The notes under the pieces were generated by a model. The model saw nothing but the letters and a program-made list of their open reading frames with translations, made no database searches and was not told where the DNA came from. A DNA stretch of 64,000 nt from positions 4,121,015 through 4,185,014 of the forward strand of contig CACVBU010000865.1 of NCBI GenBank assembly GCA_902728285.1. The letters are read 5' to 3'. Each line of letters begins with the position of its first letter. The first letter of the stretch is position 1. The position numbers and the translations under genes are program-made. The DNA comes from Clytia hemisphaerica. Lineage: Eukaryota; Cnidaria; Hydrozoa; Leptothecata; Clytiidae. Shown here piece after piece: positions 11,009-22,440 of this stretch.

Positions 11009-11423
11009 TCCTAGGGTATTGGATTTTCAAAAAGAATATCTTTAAAATTATGTAAACAGCAACTACTCTCAGCTCCTCAAAATTAAAAGGGACATGTGGT
11101 ATTTCCCTGGATATCGGGGAAAAACCCCTTTTTGAATGCTTGATTTGTTTTGAAATCAACTACATCCCTTTGTTCGTTCCGGTTGGAAAAACTAAACTAT
11201 TTGTTTTGTTTACAAACACATTAATTATCTCTATTCAACCGAACAGTGTTTGTTTGAGGCATGCGCAGTAAAAGCACGTCATTTTCTTTGCTTTGGTTAT
11301 TGCGCAATCACATGACCCCGGTCTCTTTTGTTTGCTTTTGTTTTGCTTTGTTATTTTTCTTTATGATTTCTTTTCTTTGAAAGACACGCCCTCTTTTTTG
11401 AAAAGATTTTTTTCAGTTTTAAT

Positions 11424-11564
11424 TACAGTTGGCTCTCTCTAAATCGATATTCAAGGGATGAAATAGAGAAAGATTCGAATTACAGAGGGAATTTAACACT
11501 ACCATTCAGTAGTGTATTTCAGTTCGAATCGCAGAAAGGTTCGAAAGAGAGATTATTGACTGTA
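11424..11564. mobile_element. Pogo-like MITE (TACAGT ... ACTGTA)
   Basis: The ends TACAGTTGGCTCTCTCTAAA and TTCGAAAGAGAGATTATTGA(CTGTA) are imperfect inverted repeats with TA at the borders. The core carries TTCGAAT words. Such CAGT-ended TA-flanked elements are typical of pogo/Tigger-type MITEs. Confidence 0.65.
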
Positions 11565-12072
11565 TACGATACTATACCCCTCAACTAACTGTTGTAAACA
11601 ATTCTGATTTAGATCTATAAAATAGAAACCTTCAAATTGTCAAATATCAAGAATAAATTATGCTGATTTAGAGCTTCATTAGAATAGCCCCTTATGGATA
11701 AAAGGTTAGTTTGTTGTTTTACAGTGTGTCCGAAAAGAAATTGAAAAAATTCGCATTTAGGGGAAATTATTTTATCTTTCAAAAACCATTTATCTATCTA
11801 TCTATTCTGCTGTATACTAGCTGTATCAGAATTTTTTCAAAGCCACGGTACAACTCAATTTCAAAAAGATCATGCTTGGATTCGTGGGAAAACTCTGCGT
11901 GCCACCCTTTTGAATTAGTTCCTCAATCAAAATTACTGGCAGCCGAAAGAAGCGCTCCTAAATGAAGGAAGCTGGGAAATATACTGAAAGAGGTCAACCC
12001 TTGAAAGAAAGTGAATTTTCTTTCTTGTCATAACTATCAAACTGTACAATGATGTCATTTTTATTTTTTTAG

Positions 12073-12134
12073 GAATTGTTAAAAGAGAACTCTGCCTTAA
12101 AGATGCCATGTTGCACCTCTGACGTCTAGAAAAG
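12073..12134 (+). other. Possible 5' UTR exon of the SOX gene
   Basis: A 62-bp stretch sits between a good acceptor (TTTTTTTTAG) and a good donor (GTATGT). All three frames contain stops, so if it is an exon it is non-coding. This rests on splice signals only. Confidence 0.3.
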
Positions 12135-12504
12135 GTATGTAAGTTTCTTATATTTATAAAATCTTAACAGTTCGAAAATTTTTGATGAAAAATGTTTCTA
12201 TTGAACGACACCCATCATAAGACTGAAAATTTATCTGAGGAGATACGCTGCGTCTTTCCAAATTTAATATTAATTAATATAAGTTTTATTAATGAGGACT
12301 ATTGACATAAAATTTATTTTCATATTTTCAAAAGTTTTCATATCAACATAGAAGCCGCGTTTGAATGCAAAATCTTAATGTTATTCAGCATTGAAAGCGA
12401 AACACTAATCTTCTGAGACGGGGGTTTTATCCAAATTCTAATATTTCGAAAATTTGCCAGTACTTTACGACCTTAATTTGGTAATTTTTCATTCTTTTTT
12501 GTAG

Positions 12505-12588
12505 ATGCTGTTGGAAATACCTATTGTCAACGAAGCAATGCTTCCCTTGATCATCAGACAAGGGAATTGGAGGATACGGCTTCAAATG
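12505..12588 (+). CDS. Possible upstream coding exon of the SOX gene
   Basis: An 84-bp open segment lies between the acceptor TTTTTTGTAG and the donor GTATGA. It starts with ATG directly after the AG. Joined to the ATG exon at 14860 it stays in phase and would add 28 residues (MLLEIPIVNEAMLPLIIRQG ...). The segment could also be 5' UTR with translation starting at 14860. No homology is recognised. Confidence 0.35.
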
Positions 12589-13510
12589 GTATGACGTTTG
12601 TACAATATTAAACCCCCGTCTTTATATGCTGAATATGAGGAAACCATAGGGTTGTTGGACATTTTATGGACATCAGATGGATGTTAGACCGACCATTTCG
12701 AAATGAAAACCAAACACTTATTCATAATTGAGACACTCTTTCTGTATAGAAATGTTTCCTCCCTTAAGCTTTTTTTTTCATCAAAAATATAACAAACATT
12801 TTTAAAATAATGTGAAAAAAAAATCAAGGAGGATATTGTGATGGGTTAAATAAGAACTATACTAAATTCTCAATTTGGTGAAAAGACGTGTTTCAATATC
12901 GAATTAAATAAATAGTTATACAGTTCATTCGATAAAATTGGATTTTGACTGAAACGACAACAATAGAGGATAGGATCCACTCGTCAATACCAAATTCAAC
13001 TTATCCTACAGAGAACTTGTTGAAACATTAGAATACAGTATTTAGAATAAAAGGTAACAATTTTATTTTTAATAATTCTATATTCTTTCCTATTCTAACA
13101 TCACCTTTTTTGTTTAATCACTTATTGTTTTATCTTATTCTGTATAACGTGTATGGTACTAAAGAAAGGTCCATTTATACCCTATCAAACTCTTCTATAC
13201 GATATTTACATATATCTAACTAGGGTTATTTTACTGTCCCAGTCAATAGGGAATTTTTAATTTCCCTTAAAAGGAATGCACTTTGCAAAAATCCCTTTTT
13301 TTAGGAATCCTGTTTGAATTGTTTACTCACCTTGAGTATGACCTTAGCATATTTTTTTGCAGAAACTTTACCGGCGTTTTAAACTATACTTGATAACGCC
13401 TCATCCAATTGGATGGCTGACTTCTCTACTACCCCCTACCCCATAGAGTTGACTCTCACCAGTGAAAGAGCTTTTGGCGCTAGCTTAATGTCACTTGAAA
13501 AGGGGGGGGG

Positions 13511-13833
13511 CGTACGGGGTTTGCGATTTCCGAAATACCGAATAATTTTGCTAAAATTTCCGAAATTCCGTAAAAAAATACTTGCAATTCCGATACCGAT
13601 TTTTTGGGTATTTTTCCTCGTTTTGACAAATTTTTCATCAAATTTGATTTTTCATGTATGAATTCCGAAAAAAGGGGATAAAAACTTTATAATACCAAAA
13701 TTTCGAAGCAAAAACTCATGGATTTCTGATACCGAAACAATTTCAGAATTCCGAAATACCGAAGGAATTTTACCTAATTTCCAAATTTCCGAAGAAAAAA
13801 GGGTCGATTTCGGCAATACCGAAAAACCGTACG
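13511..13833. mobile_element. Element with reiterated TTCCGAAATACCG
   Basis: The ends CGTACGG / CCGTACG, with the next few bases also matched, enclose over ten copies of TTCCGAAAT(A/T)CCG-like words on one strand. About 323 bp, no ORF. Confidence 0.55.
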
Positions 13834-13869
13834 ATATCTCGACAAAGTTGTATAGTTTTTTTTTGGTGC

Positions 13870-14130
13870 ACCCGGTAGAGAAGACAAGAAAAGATACTCT
13901 TAAGCACCCGATTTCTTAGAGAAAAGGACAAAAATACTCACAAAAAGGTGAAAATACAACCCTGCTTCGAAAATGTTTAGGCTTATAAAGCTCAAAAAGT
14001 TAAACAACAAAGTTAAGAGCATCCGAAAATCTTCAAAAATTTTGAATGGTCCTATTAAAAAAGGTAACTAATTGTAGCCAGTACCTTCCCACCAATTTTT
14101 TTCACTTTTTATAAGAACATCAAAAAACCT
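13870..14130. repeat. Degenerate AAGAACA-family repeat
   Basis: It contains CACCCGATTTCTTAGAGAAA, ACTCACAAAA, TTTAGGCTTATAAAGCTCAAA and TATAAGAACATC in the order of the AAGAACA MITEs. A reverse fragment lies at 14705-14805. Confidence 0.5.
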
Positions 14131-14859
14131 TTGAAGCACTTTACAGCTTTACCCTATTAAATCAACCTAGACTTTTAGGGGCGGTTCAGAACTAGGGGGG
14201 GCTTTTCCTGTACCACCCCTTAACTTTTGATCTAGTGGGTCTTTTTGGATGAAATTTGGCACACAAGATCCTTGTCACATAAGGTAACTTTTGACAAAAA
14301 AATTTTTTGATGACGTCACTCATCATGCCCAAAGTGAGCAAAAACCGAAAATTTCCTTTGTTCTTATAAATAGCTATTGTATTCTAACAAAGGCTTTAGA
14401 AAAAAGTTGCCTGAGTTCAAAATGCTTATTTTTTCCTAAATATTCAATAAATGACGGTTTAAACGATATATTTGACATTAAAAATAGATTTGTACTGGAA
14501 AAGTGTCAATTTTTGTGACACCTTACTGTCAGAAATGTCATCATGCTCAAGGTGTGAAAATTTTTAGGTGTCAAATTTTTTTTTTTTTGAAGCTTAATAA
14601 AAGTTAGGAATTTACAGAAAATCTCATGACAAAAGCTCTATTATTTTAGGAGCTATTACCAATAATTTGACCTCCGAACAGAAACAGCCCCCCCCCCTAG
14701 GCCGAATAGGGTTAATCCTAAAAATATTCTTAACATGTTCTTATTTTCACCATTTATATGAGTATTTTTGTCGATGTTCTTATATTGTTTGTTCTTATAA
14801 AAAGAACGTATTCATTAATTGGAATGTTTACTTAAATTTGGTACGATTCTTCTAACTAG

Positions 14860-17800
14860 ATGATCCGAACAACGGAAAGTAGCTCCAGTTCTCCATATCT
14901 TCCACAAGAATCACCAAATGAAGTGCCACATCTACCAAAAATGTTAGCAATGACAAGTGCTGAGTCATCAAAATCAGAAAACGTTCCAGCGCTTATTCAA
15001 GCAGATGCCAACTCGAATTATCAGGCAGCACAGCAAGCAGTACAGGTGACGTCATCAGTGGTTCACGCTCATCAGATTATTCATCCCCTTGTTAACTCAA
15101 TACCACACCCACTTCCACCACCACCATCCTCTGTAGGGCCACCGGGAAGCCACCAACAAGCACAGGTGAATTGATCTTTTTTTCAAGGGTTTTGCTTTGT
15201 TTTTTGATAGGCTGGAAAATGAGAAATTAACTCAAGCGAATTTTAGATCTTAGCCTGGCGAATTCTTAGCAAGCCCATTGTATTTATCAGCGTGAGTATG
15301 TCGGTACAAAAATATTGATAAAAAACGGGTTGTCCAAAACAATGTTTTAAAAACTAATGGATATTGTTTTGAGGATGAAAATTACATGAGTGTAATAGTA
15401 AAGAGTGTATCTTTCAGAAAATAGCAATATATTCACCGAAAGAGTGGCATAGGATGAAATACCACTTTTTATGTCACCCGAAATCGAAAATCGTGGAATT
15501 CTTCATCCTTTTTGGACCTACCGGGAGGTCCTTTAATTTGACCGTTGTCCGTTCGTCTGTTACAAGCTTTTCTCGGGATTGGCTCATTAGTTTTTTTTAA
15601 TTTTTTGCACAATGATACAAAATAGCAATGCCTGAAAAGTGACGGAGCCCGATTTTTGAAAAAAAAATTTGGGGTGCAAATTTGGGCCAAAATCTACCTA
15701 AAAATAAGGTTTTTTGGACTTGGTGCAAAATTGCTTCATTAGTTTTTCCTGATTTTTGGCAGAAATATAGAGTGCAAGGTACCCTAAAATGTGGCTGAAG
15801 TAATTTTTCTCGGAAAATTTTTTTTCGTCGTAAAATACGGATTTTCGTTTTTTGGGGAAATTCCCTTTTACCATTTTCCTGTTAGCAGCTTTTCTCGGGA
15901 TTGGCTCATTAGTTTTTTTTAATTTTTTGCACAATGATACAAAATAGCAATGCCTAAAAATTGACGGAGCCCGATTTTTGAAAAAAAAAATTTGGGGGGC
16001 AAATTTGGGCCAAAAACTACCTAAAATAAGGTTTTTTGGACTTTGTGCAAAATTGCTTCATTAGTTTTTCCTGATTTTTGGCAGAAAGATGGAGAGCAAG
16101 GTTCTCTAAAAAGTGACTGAAGCAGTTTTTTTCGGAAAATTTTTTTTGGCCGTAAAAATCAGTTTTTCTTATTTGGGGAAATTCCCTTATGTCATTTTTA
16201 GGGAAAAAGAGCGTTTCTGGCGATTGGATCGATATTTTTTTCTGATTTTTTGTACTTTGATGTAATATGGTAATACTTAAAATCTGATGAAGTCCTATTT
16301 TCAAAAAATAATTTTTTGGGGCAAATTTGGGCCAACATGTGCCAAAAAATGGGGTTTTTTGGACTTTGTGTGAAATTGCTTCATTAGTTTTTTCAAATTA
16401 TATCTAAAACGTAACTCAAGCTTTTTTTTCCGGAAAAATTTTTTTGGCTGTAAAAATCGGATTTTCTTATTTGGGGAAACTCCCTTTTGTCATATTTAGG
16501 GAAAATGAGCATTTCTAGAGATTGGCTTGGTGTTTTTTTCTTATTTTTTGCATAGTGCTATAATATGGTAATATTTAATTTCTGATGGAGCCTGATTTTC
16601 GAAAAAATAATTTTTTGAGCAAATTTGGGCAGAAAAGTTCCTATATTCAAGCTGCTAATTACACTTTCTTACTCTCTTGCTATTTGTCCTACTTTTATCT
16701 GATTTTGATCACCAGGTAGGTCCATTCAGCATGTTGCTTGTTACTCCTTAAATTTAAATTTGAAAATTTATGGTATCAACAATAGATTTCCGAAGGGTTT
16801 AGATGATAAAACCGTTTTAAAAATTGCTGTAGTAAAAATCAGAAAATCTTGAATTTCTGGACTATTTCATCCCAAATTACTCCGAAACCTATATCATTGG
16901 AATCTTCGTGGAAAAATACTTCATTTTTGAAAATAAGGTCTCAAAATTCCTAACATTAAAGTTCAAGAGTTCTTTTGATTTGGAGACGTACGATAAACCT
17001 CCTCCAATCTGATCTTAAAAATGCCAAGAATTTTTGCAAAGAAATTAGGATTTTCCAGACAAAATCTGTGCACCCATGTTGAGGAGGCCCATTACCGTTC
17101 CATGGGGATAGGTTCTGAAATGCAGTGTCCATATGAGTAAAAATTGAAAATCTGTAAAGTTTCAGAATTCCAGAGAGTAATGATTCTGTAATTGCCTCAA
17201 ATTCCAAGGCGGTAGGTCACAAAAAAGTAGACCTCGTCAACAGAGGGGGTACATGTTTTCTTTTGCTAGAAAAGCTAATTGGGCAGTCGACCCCCTGGAC
17301 ATTCAAAATTACCCTCAAACAGAGCAAGTTTACCCCCGGACAAGGCAAATTTTGTAGATTTTTCACTACCCCCGGTAGACTGGAGCCGTTTATAATGCGT
17401 GTAATACTAATAATACCAATACTAATAATAATAATAATACGGGATTTAGTTTGTATAAACGACTGGAAGAATCCGGTGTTCCAGCCTTATAGATACAGGG
17501 GCTAGCTACGCAGAAACTTGCGTAGCGAGAAAACAATTTATCAAGCAACAACAAACTTTTAAAACGAAATCAACTCAAATGAAAAACTTTCAATACACAA
17601 ATCCACACATATTTTTTTTCTCAAGAATTATTTTGAGCAAGAAAAAATTATAATTGCAATATTGACACTTTTCTTTTGTTTGGAGTTAGTGCACAAAGGT
17701 TTCTAGACGACTAAAATTGTTCCATTCATTACTTTTTGCTTTATTTCTACTATGTATAAATTAGTCGTCTAGCTTGCTAGACTATACCCCCGGCCACTAT

Positions 17801-18537
17801 ATCCTCCATCCACCCCCCCATGCACGAACATTTTCTGGAAGAGCCTATTGTGTAATCTTTGAATTCTTTAAAAATGTTTTCAGGTTGAGGAGGATGATGA
17901 CCATGTGAAGCGACCAATGAATGCTTTCATGGTATGGTCACGAACAGAGCGACGAAAACTGGCACTCAAATTCCCAAATATGTTAAATTGTGAAATCTCC
18001 AAATTATTGGGCGCTGAATGGTCTCGTATGTCTGACGAGGATAAATCACCTTATGTTCAAGAAAGCAAAAGATTAAGGACAATTCACAGTCAAAAATATC
18101 CCGATTACTCTTACAAACCAAGACGGAGGAAACGAAAAACGCAACAAAGCCAACCGCCCTATCCATCAATTAACTTCCAAAGTGCATCCGCCAACATCCC
18201 ACCACCCTACCAATATCCACCTGCAGCAGGATTCGCAAAAATCTCATCAGATGCATTTAAAATGTCCAGCTTTGGTGGTGGTGAAAGTGGCTTTCCAGTA
18301 CCGCCCCTTAACGATCCAGGAAAAGCACTCAGCTATCTTAATTCAGCTGCCGCCATTGGATTACCAGATATGAAATCATACTACAGTCTCGCACCGCCCA
18401 ATCCAAATCTCTTTCCGCCCTCCTCGTCAAACAGCTATACCTCACTGTCATTGACTGGGAACACACCAACTAACTTATATTCGTCCTCCAATACTTACAT
18501 GCCAGCCATGTTTAAGGACGGACCAAGCCATTACTGA
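14860..18537 (+). CDS. SOX-family HMG-box transcription factor
   Basis: Two coding exons, 14860-15165 (102 codons, donor GTGAAT) and 17884-18537 (TGA), join in phase 0 to give 319 aa. Residues 1-102 are Ser/Pro/Gln/His-rich and low-complexity. An acidic VEEDDDH precedes the HMG box at about 109-187: [20 protein letters not shown] ... [12 protein letters not shown] ... [13 protein letters not shown]. It carries the SOX signature RPMNAFMVW and is near 60% identical by eye to a SoxB box. The C-terminus is Pro/Ser/Tyr-rich ([20 protein letters not shown]). SOX proteins bind and bend DNA at AACAAT-type sites in the nucleus and act in neural, gut or stem-cell fate. The box looks closest to SoxB/SRY types, but NCEISKLL (usually NSEISKRL) makes the subgroup uncertain. 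An upstream exon at 12505 may extend the N-terminus. The 2.7-kb intron holds a 1.2-kb repeat and a MITE. Confidence 0.92.
15514..16723. mobile_element. GGACCTACC element with 322-bp internal tandem repeats
   Basis: It opens with GGACCTACCGGGAGGTCC and closes with GGTAGGTCC, a 9-bp inverted pair. Inside, a unit starting CTTTTCTCGGGATTGGCTCA recurs at 15567 and 15889, with more diverged copies near 16205 and 16505. The unit includes GACGGAGCCCGATTTT(T)GAAAA. Relatives lie at about 30642-30800, 41092-41330, 52310-52721 and 55785-56309. It lies in the SOX intron. Apparent ORFs across it are by-products of the repeat. Confidence 0.75.
17270..17855. mobile_element. ACCCCCGGACA MITE (copy 2), split by an insertion
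   Basis: The left part (17270-17368) and right part (17796-17855) match the copy at 5362-5593. The right end (GGAAGAGCC) stops 28 bp before the SOX HMG-box exon at 17884. Confidence 0.65.
17369..17795. mobile_element. Insertion inside the split MITE, flanked by ACTA
   Basis: The inserted 427 bp begin CCCCCGGTAGACTGG and end AGACTATACCCCCGGCC, with the 4-bp direct repeat ACTA on both sides (17365-17368, 17796-17799). Inside are an (AAT)n tract (about 17404-17438), a small palindrome CTACGCAGAAACTTGCGTAG and a foldback TTAGTCGTCTAG/CTAGACGACTAA (17702-17773). Confidence 0.5.
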
Positions 18538-19815
18538 AAAAACGTCTCATTTGACTCTAAGAATAAGACTAAGTATTTTTAATCAAAAAAAAAATTTGAA
18601 GCACAGTTTTGGTCAAGATAATCCCTCATGAAAAATAAGTACAGTATGTCAATCGGTTGTGATAATTACAGTACTTCTTAACCAGAAGTTTAAACATCTT
18701 ACGAAAGGTCAATCGTGTACATAAACCAAACAGATTATATTTATTCTCAAGGTCATTGTGAATCAAAATTGATTTGAACCTGGGATTCTAATCGCAGATT
18801 ATTGCTAATAAGGATGGCTCTAATTCGTTGTTTCAAGATATTTATCATCTGCTGAAACCATGTTCTCAATGCATGACCATGACTATTAATCTATGATATT
18901 ATAAAATCAAACGTATTTAAAATATTATTCAAATTGCACCAAAGCACTGGTTGTCACATGACCTAAAGCCAATTAGTTATGGTGCTTCAAAAGCTTTTAT
19001 ACTGGATTATTGCTGTTGGCACCTTCAAAAACAGACAATATCAAGTCAAATTTCAAGCTTGATAAAGGCATGTAAAGTTTATATCAGAAAGTAAATGTCA
19101 GTATCGGATCTGAGGAGGAGGGCTCAAAATTTATATCGGAGAGTCTTAATTTCCTTATAAGGAGTATGGATAAAAGAAACACTCTCCATCGTTGATTTTG
19201 AACCGCTTTTAGATCCGCTGCTGAATGTAAACAGAGGAAGACTTTTTATACTCGATTTTCATAATATTCATGATGTACTCTTTTATATACGGAAACATGT
19301 GCCATTTTTGGTTAAACTCTAAAGTGGTAATTTCACAGCAGATCTTCAACAACACCCATCCCTGAAAAGTTTTAGCTCGGGGTTTCGGAAACACATCTTC
19401 TATATAGAAACTTGGAGAATAGACCTTTACATAAATTACGCCACGAACATAAAAATACTGCCATGGTGATTAACTACCAGAGGATTTTATTAAAACTACT
19501 TTCTATTCATAAAAAAATCATTTAATCTCTCAAGGGACATAATCATCATGGTACTTGTTTGAATACGAGGCAATTGATGTTCGTGACGTAATTTAAAAAA
19601 TTCTTATTAATCTTGTAAAGACTCGATCCTTTTCAAATGTTTCCGTATAAAAGATTACGTCATGTATTTCATGAATTTTAGGTCTTTTTCACACCATCAG
19701 TTTTTATAAATTCTTTTAAGCTGGACTTTTTTTGTATATATTTTTTCTCTGCATCCACATATATAAAATAATTCTTTTGTGTACCTATTGTAAATAAAGA
19801 AAGCATTCATTCATA
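18538..19815 (+). other. Probable SOX 3' UTR
   Basis: No ORF of note follows the SOX stop. A canonical AATAAA at 19793-19798, after a TATA/T-rich stretch, is the first good poly(A) signal, implying a 3' UTR of about 1.25 kb. Inference from sequence only. Confidence 0.4.
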
Positions 19816-20188
19816 TTGTAAATTTTCAATAGCTTTAGGTGAAAAAGTTTTTTCGACTGAAAATTATCAACATTTCCCTGCTCTATCCATTTTTATACCC
19901 GTTTACCCTCAGGACTGTCTTTAAGTCTTTCTCAAAAGACACTTAAGTTTTGTTAAAAATTTTACACTGTTGGAAAGATATTTCCAAGGAGAACAATCTA
20001 AAAGATAAGAGATTTTTGAAAAGTTGAAAAATGAAAAAGAAAAATGAAGATGAAAGAAATAAAGATACAAAAATAATCTAATAATTCTCTGACACGTAAC
20101 GTACCAGTAACCAGTAATGTACAAAGCCTAGGATACAAGGGTACTACAATGATGGTCGAAATATATTGAGATTTTAGTGTATTTTAAT

Positions 20189-20922
20189 GTTTTTCAGAAT
20201 TTAAAGTTCGGGCGAGAATTGCTATTTTAGCACTTCAACTTTCTTTCATTGAATATTTCGATTTTGGAGGGGTTCGGTGGCTTCTAGGCTATATTTCAAG
20301 CCCTATTGGGATGAGATGGAGTTTTTACAAGCTCTTATTTGATTTGGTTGGTCGTTAACCAGTAATAAAACAATTTTGTTACTTTTTCTAAAGAACGCGT
20401 CATTTTTATTACTTCAAATGACCAATTATTAAAGTATCTTATAAAAACTCCATCCCATCTGGCCCTATTGGAGCAAATTTGAGCTTTTGAATCCTGAGAT
20501 CCTAAGGTCCTAATTCTTACTTTCACTGTAGTTTAATGCGCTTAAAAATCATTTGCGGTGTTTAAAAATTTGCAGGGAAATTCCCTTTGTCTCAAATATT
20601 TTTTATTTTGTAGGTTGTCTATCTCTCTACAATCAAGGTCATAATATTTGAGAAAAAAGGGAAATCCACCGGGAAGTTTTTGAACCACAAGCGATTTGTA
20701 AGTGCTCTAAAGTAGGTTGGAAGGGTAGAGTTTTAACTCTGAGCTTTAACATGAGACTTAAGGACCTTAGGATCTGAGGATCCAAAAGTTCAAAAATAGT
20801 CCAATAAGACTCAGAATATAGCCTGGAAGTCTGCCAACCCCTCCCAAATTGAAATATTCAATTAAATTAAAAAGATAGCCAAAAATCAACTTTCTCGCCA
20901 GAACTTTAGATCTTGAAAAACG
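20189..20922. repeat. 730-bp foldback element
   Basis: The left arm (about 20189-20640) and right arm (about 20640-20922) are reverse complements along their length. For example, GTTTTTCAGAATTTAAAGTT pairs with a diverged copy near 20900, and TAGGCTATATTTC with its partner near 20820. A separate MITE lies in the left arm only. A decayed relative occurs at about 31140-31600. The transcript would form a long hairpin. Confidence 0.7.
20309..20461. mobile_element. 153-bp MITE with 9-bp target duplication
   Basis: The ends share GATGGAGTTTTTA(C/T)AAG in inverted orientation. The direct repeat GCCCTATTG flanks it (20300-20308, 20462-20470). The opposite arm of the host foldback shows the corresponding unoccupied sequence (GTCTTATTGGACT on the complement). 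A 9-bp duplication is typical of Mutator-like elements. Confidence 0.7.
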
Positions 20923-20947
20923 TTAGAATAACCAAAATTCTCAATAT

Positions 20948-21116
20948 AAATAAACAACACAAAAATTTGATTTTATTCAAACAAAGCTTTTTGTATTTTT
21001 TGTATGATATGTAGATACATTTTTCAACCTAGAAATGTCATTTTTAACCTGATGATGAGCAGTTAAGACTCGAAAAGCTTTGTTTGAATAAAATCAAATT
21101 TTTGTGTTGTTTATTT
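20948..21116. mobile_element. Foldback with hammerhead-like core (Penelope-like?)
   Basis: Perfect arms of about 40 bp (starting AAATAAACAACACAAAAATT) flank a 90-bp centre. The centre contains CTGATGA (21049-21055), a possible stem II (GAG/CTC) and GAAA (21072-21075), the conserved core words of a hammerhead ribozyme. Penelope-like retroelements are known to carry such motifs in their terminal repeats. I could not fit stems I and III convincingly. Confidence 0.45.
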
Positions 21117-21578
21117 ATTTTGAATCATGATTTAGTGGCTTGGAGAAAAATAAAAATTCTCAATATATTATTATATTATATACTATCTTAATTGTAGTGG
21201 CACTGTTCTCAAATGTTGGAAAAAGAAACGGGGTAATCTGGTTTTTAAAAGCGAGGAAAATGGCGATGTGAACAACTAGAGTAGAGGCCAATCTTCACCC
21301 TACCAAAACATTTAACATTTTTTAGAAATTTGATTCATCTCAGGTCTCTGATTTCATTGCTTATTATAATATTCTTTCGATTCTTGGCCAATTCAATCAG
21401 GTTTATTACGAGACAATCTCATGATGACTGGCTTTTCATTACCGATGTCCGGTTCTGTATTGGAATTGAGCGGTCTAGGAGTAGCCTATACTAGACGTCA
21501 CCCGCGTTTTTTACGCAATTAACGTCTATTCCACTTTGCGACTTTTTCGAATAAATGCCCGGGTTTTCGGGCTCTAAA

Positions 21579-21863
21579 CACTGACCTTTAAATATATCCC
21601 TGGACCAAGCTATATCCACCATATTTGATTGGGGTTTTTTTAGAATTGGTACCCGAGATGAAGCCATTGCAATGTTAAAAATTAACGTCTATCGGCGCTA
21701 CATCATCAAAAGTATTCGAGGAAAAGTAGATCTAGCGCTCTCTATGCATTTTCACCGCTATTGAGTAGTGCCGCCATTAGGGTACCAATTTCAAAAAAAC
21801 TCCGATCAAAGATTTTTGGTTGGCCGGGATTGAACTTGGTCCAGGGATATATAAAGGTCAGTG
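21579..21863. mobile_element. hAT-like MITE with 8-bp target duplication (copy 1)
   Basis: The ends CACTGACCTTTA ... ATATCCCTGGACCAAG are mirrored by CTTGGTCCAGGGATATATAA ... GGTCAGTG. The 8-bp direct repeat GCTCTAAA flanks the element (21571-21578, 21864-21871), as expected for hAT or P-type insertion. Interior words (AACGTCTATCGGCGCTACATC, CCGCTATTGAGTAGTGCCGCC) recur in copy 2. Confidence 0.8.
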
Positions 21864-22261
21864 GCTCTAAACATTCGATTTTTTGACGTCACTTTTAACT
21901 ATCGAAGCTCCTGTTAGCATAATAATCGAATTTGCGTCAAAGCACTTGAAAGGCTTCTTTTTTTCGAAAATCGTCAAAGTGGAAATCCCGGTTTTTAGTG
22001 AGGTGCTCGCTAGTCTAGGAGTCGTCACGGCTATTCAGCGCAAGCTATTCCCGCGAAGCTTTAGATTTGGGCGTTAGAACCGTCTTACACGCATTTTTAC
22101 TAATTTTAGTCCGAGTCACTTAAAAAACAAACGAGTCCCACGTAGGGTCCATTTTTCGAAATTCAGCGGCACACCCTGTTGGTCGGCAAGGGTAGTACCC
22201 CGCCCGGGGTACTACAATATCGTTTTACAACCTGCATGATACATGATGCTACTACCGTATT

Positions 22262-22440
22262 ACTTCGAATAAACGCCCGGGGCGTTTATTTAATTTTTTT
22301 GATTACGCCCCTCCCCTAGAGGGGGCCTTAATTCGAAGGGGGCTTTCATTTGAAGGGGGCGTTTATGAAATAATTTTTCTTTTAGGAGGGGTGTTTATTC
22401 GAGTGGGCGTTTAAAAGAAGGGGGAGTTTATTGGCGTCGT
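22262..22440. repeat. GGGGGCGTTTATTCGA repeat
   Basis: Copies of (C/G)GAATAAACGCCC and its complement GGGCGTTTATTCGA recur six or more times with small variations. It has the same reiterated-motif character as other elements here. Confidence 0.55.

Noticed and set aside
15469..16304. Three overlapping minus-strand ORFs with similar proteins ([14 protein letters not shown] ...)
   Set aside because: Their similarity comes from the 322-bp tandem repeats of a transposon; frames are short and not conserved between units.
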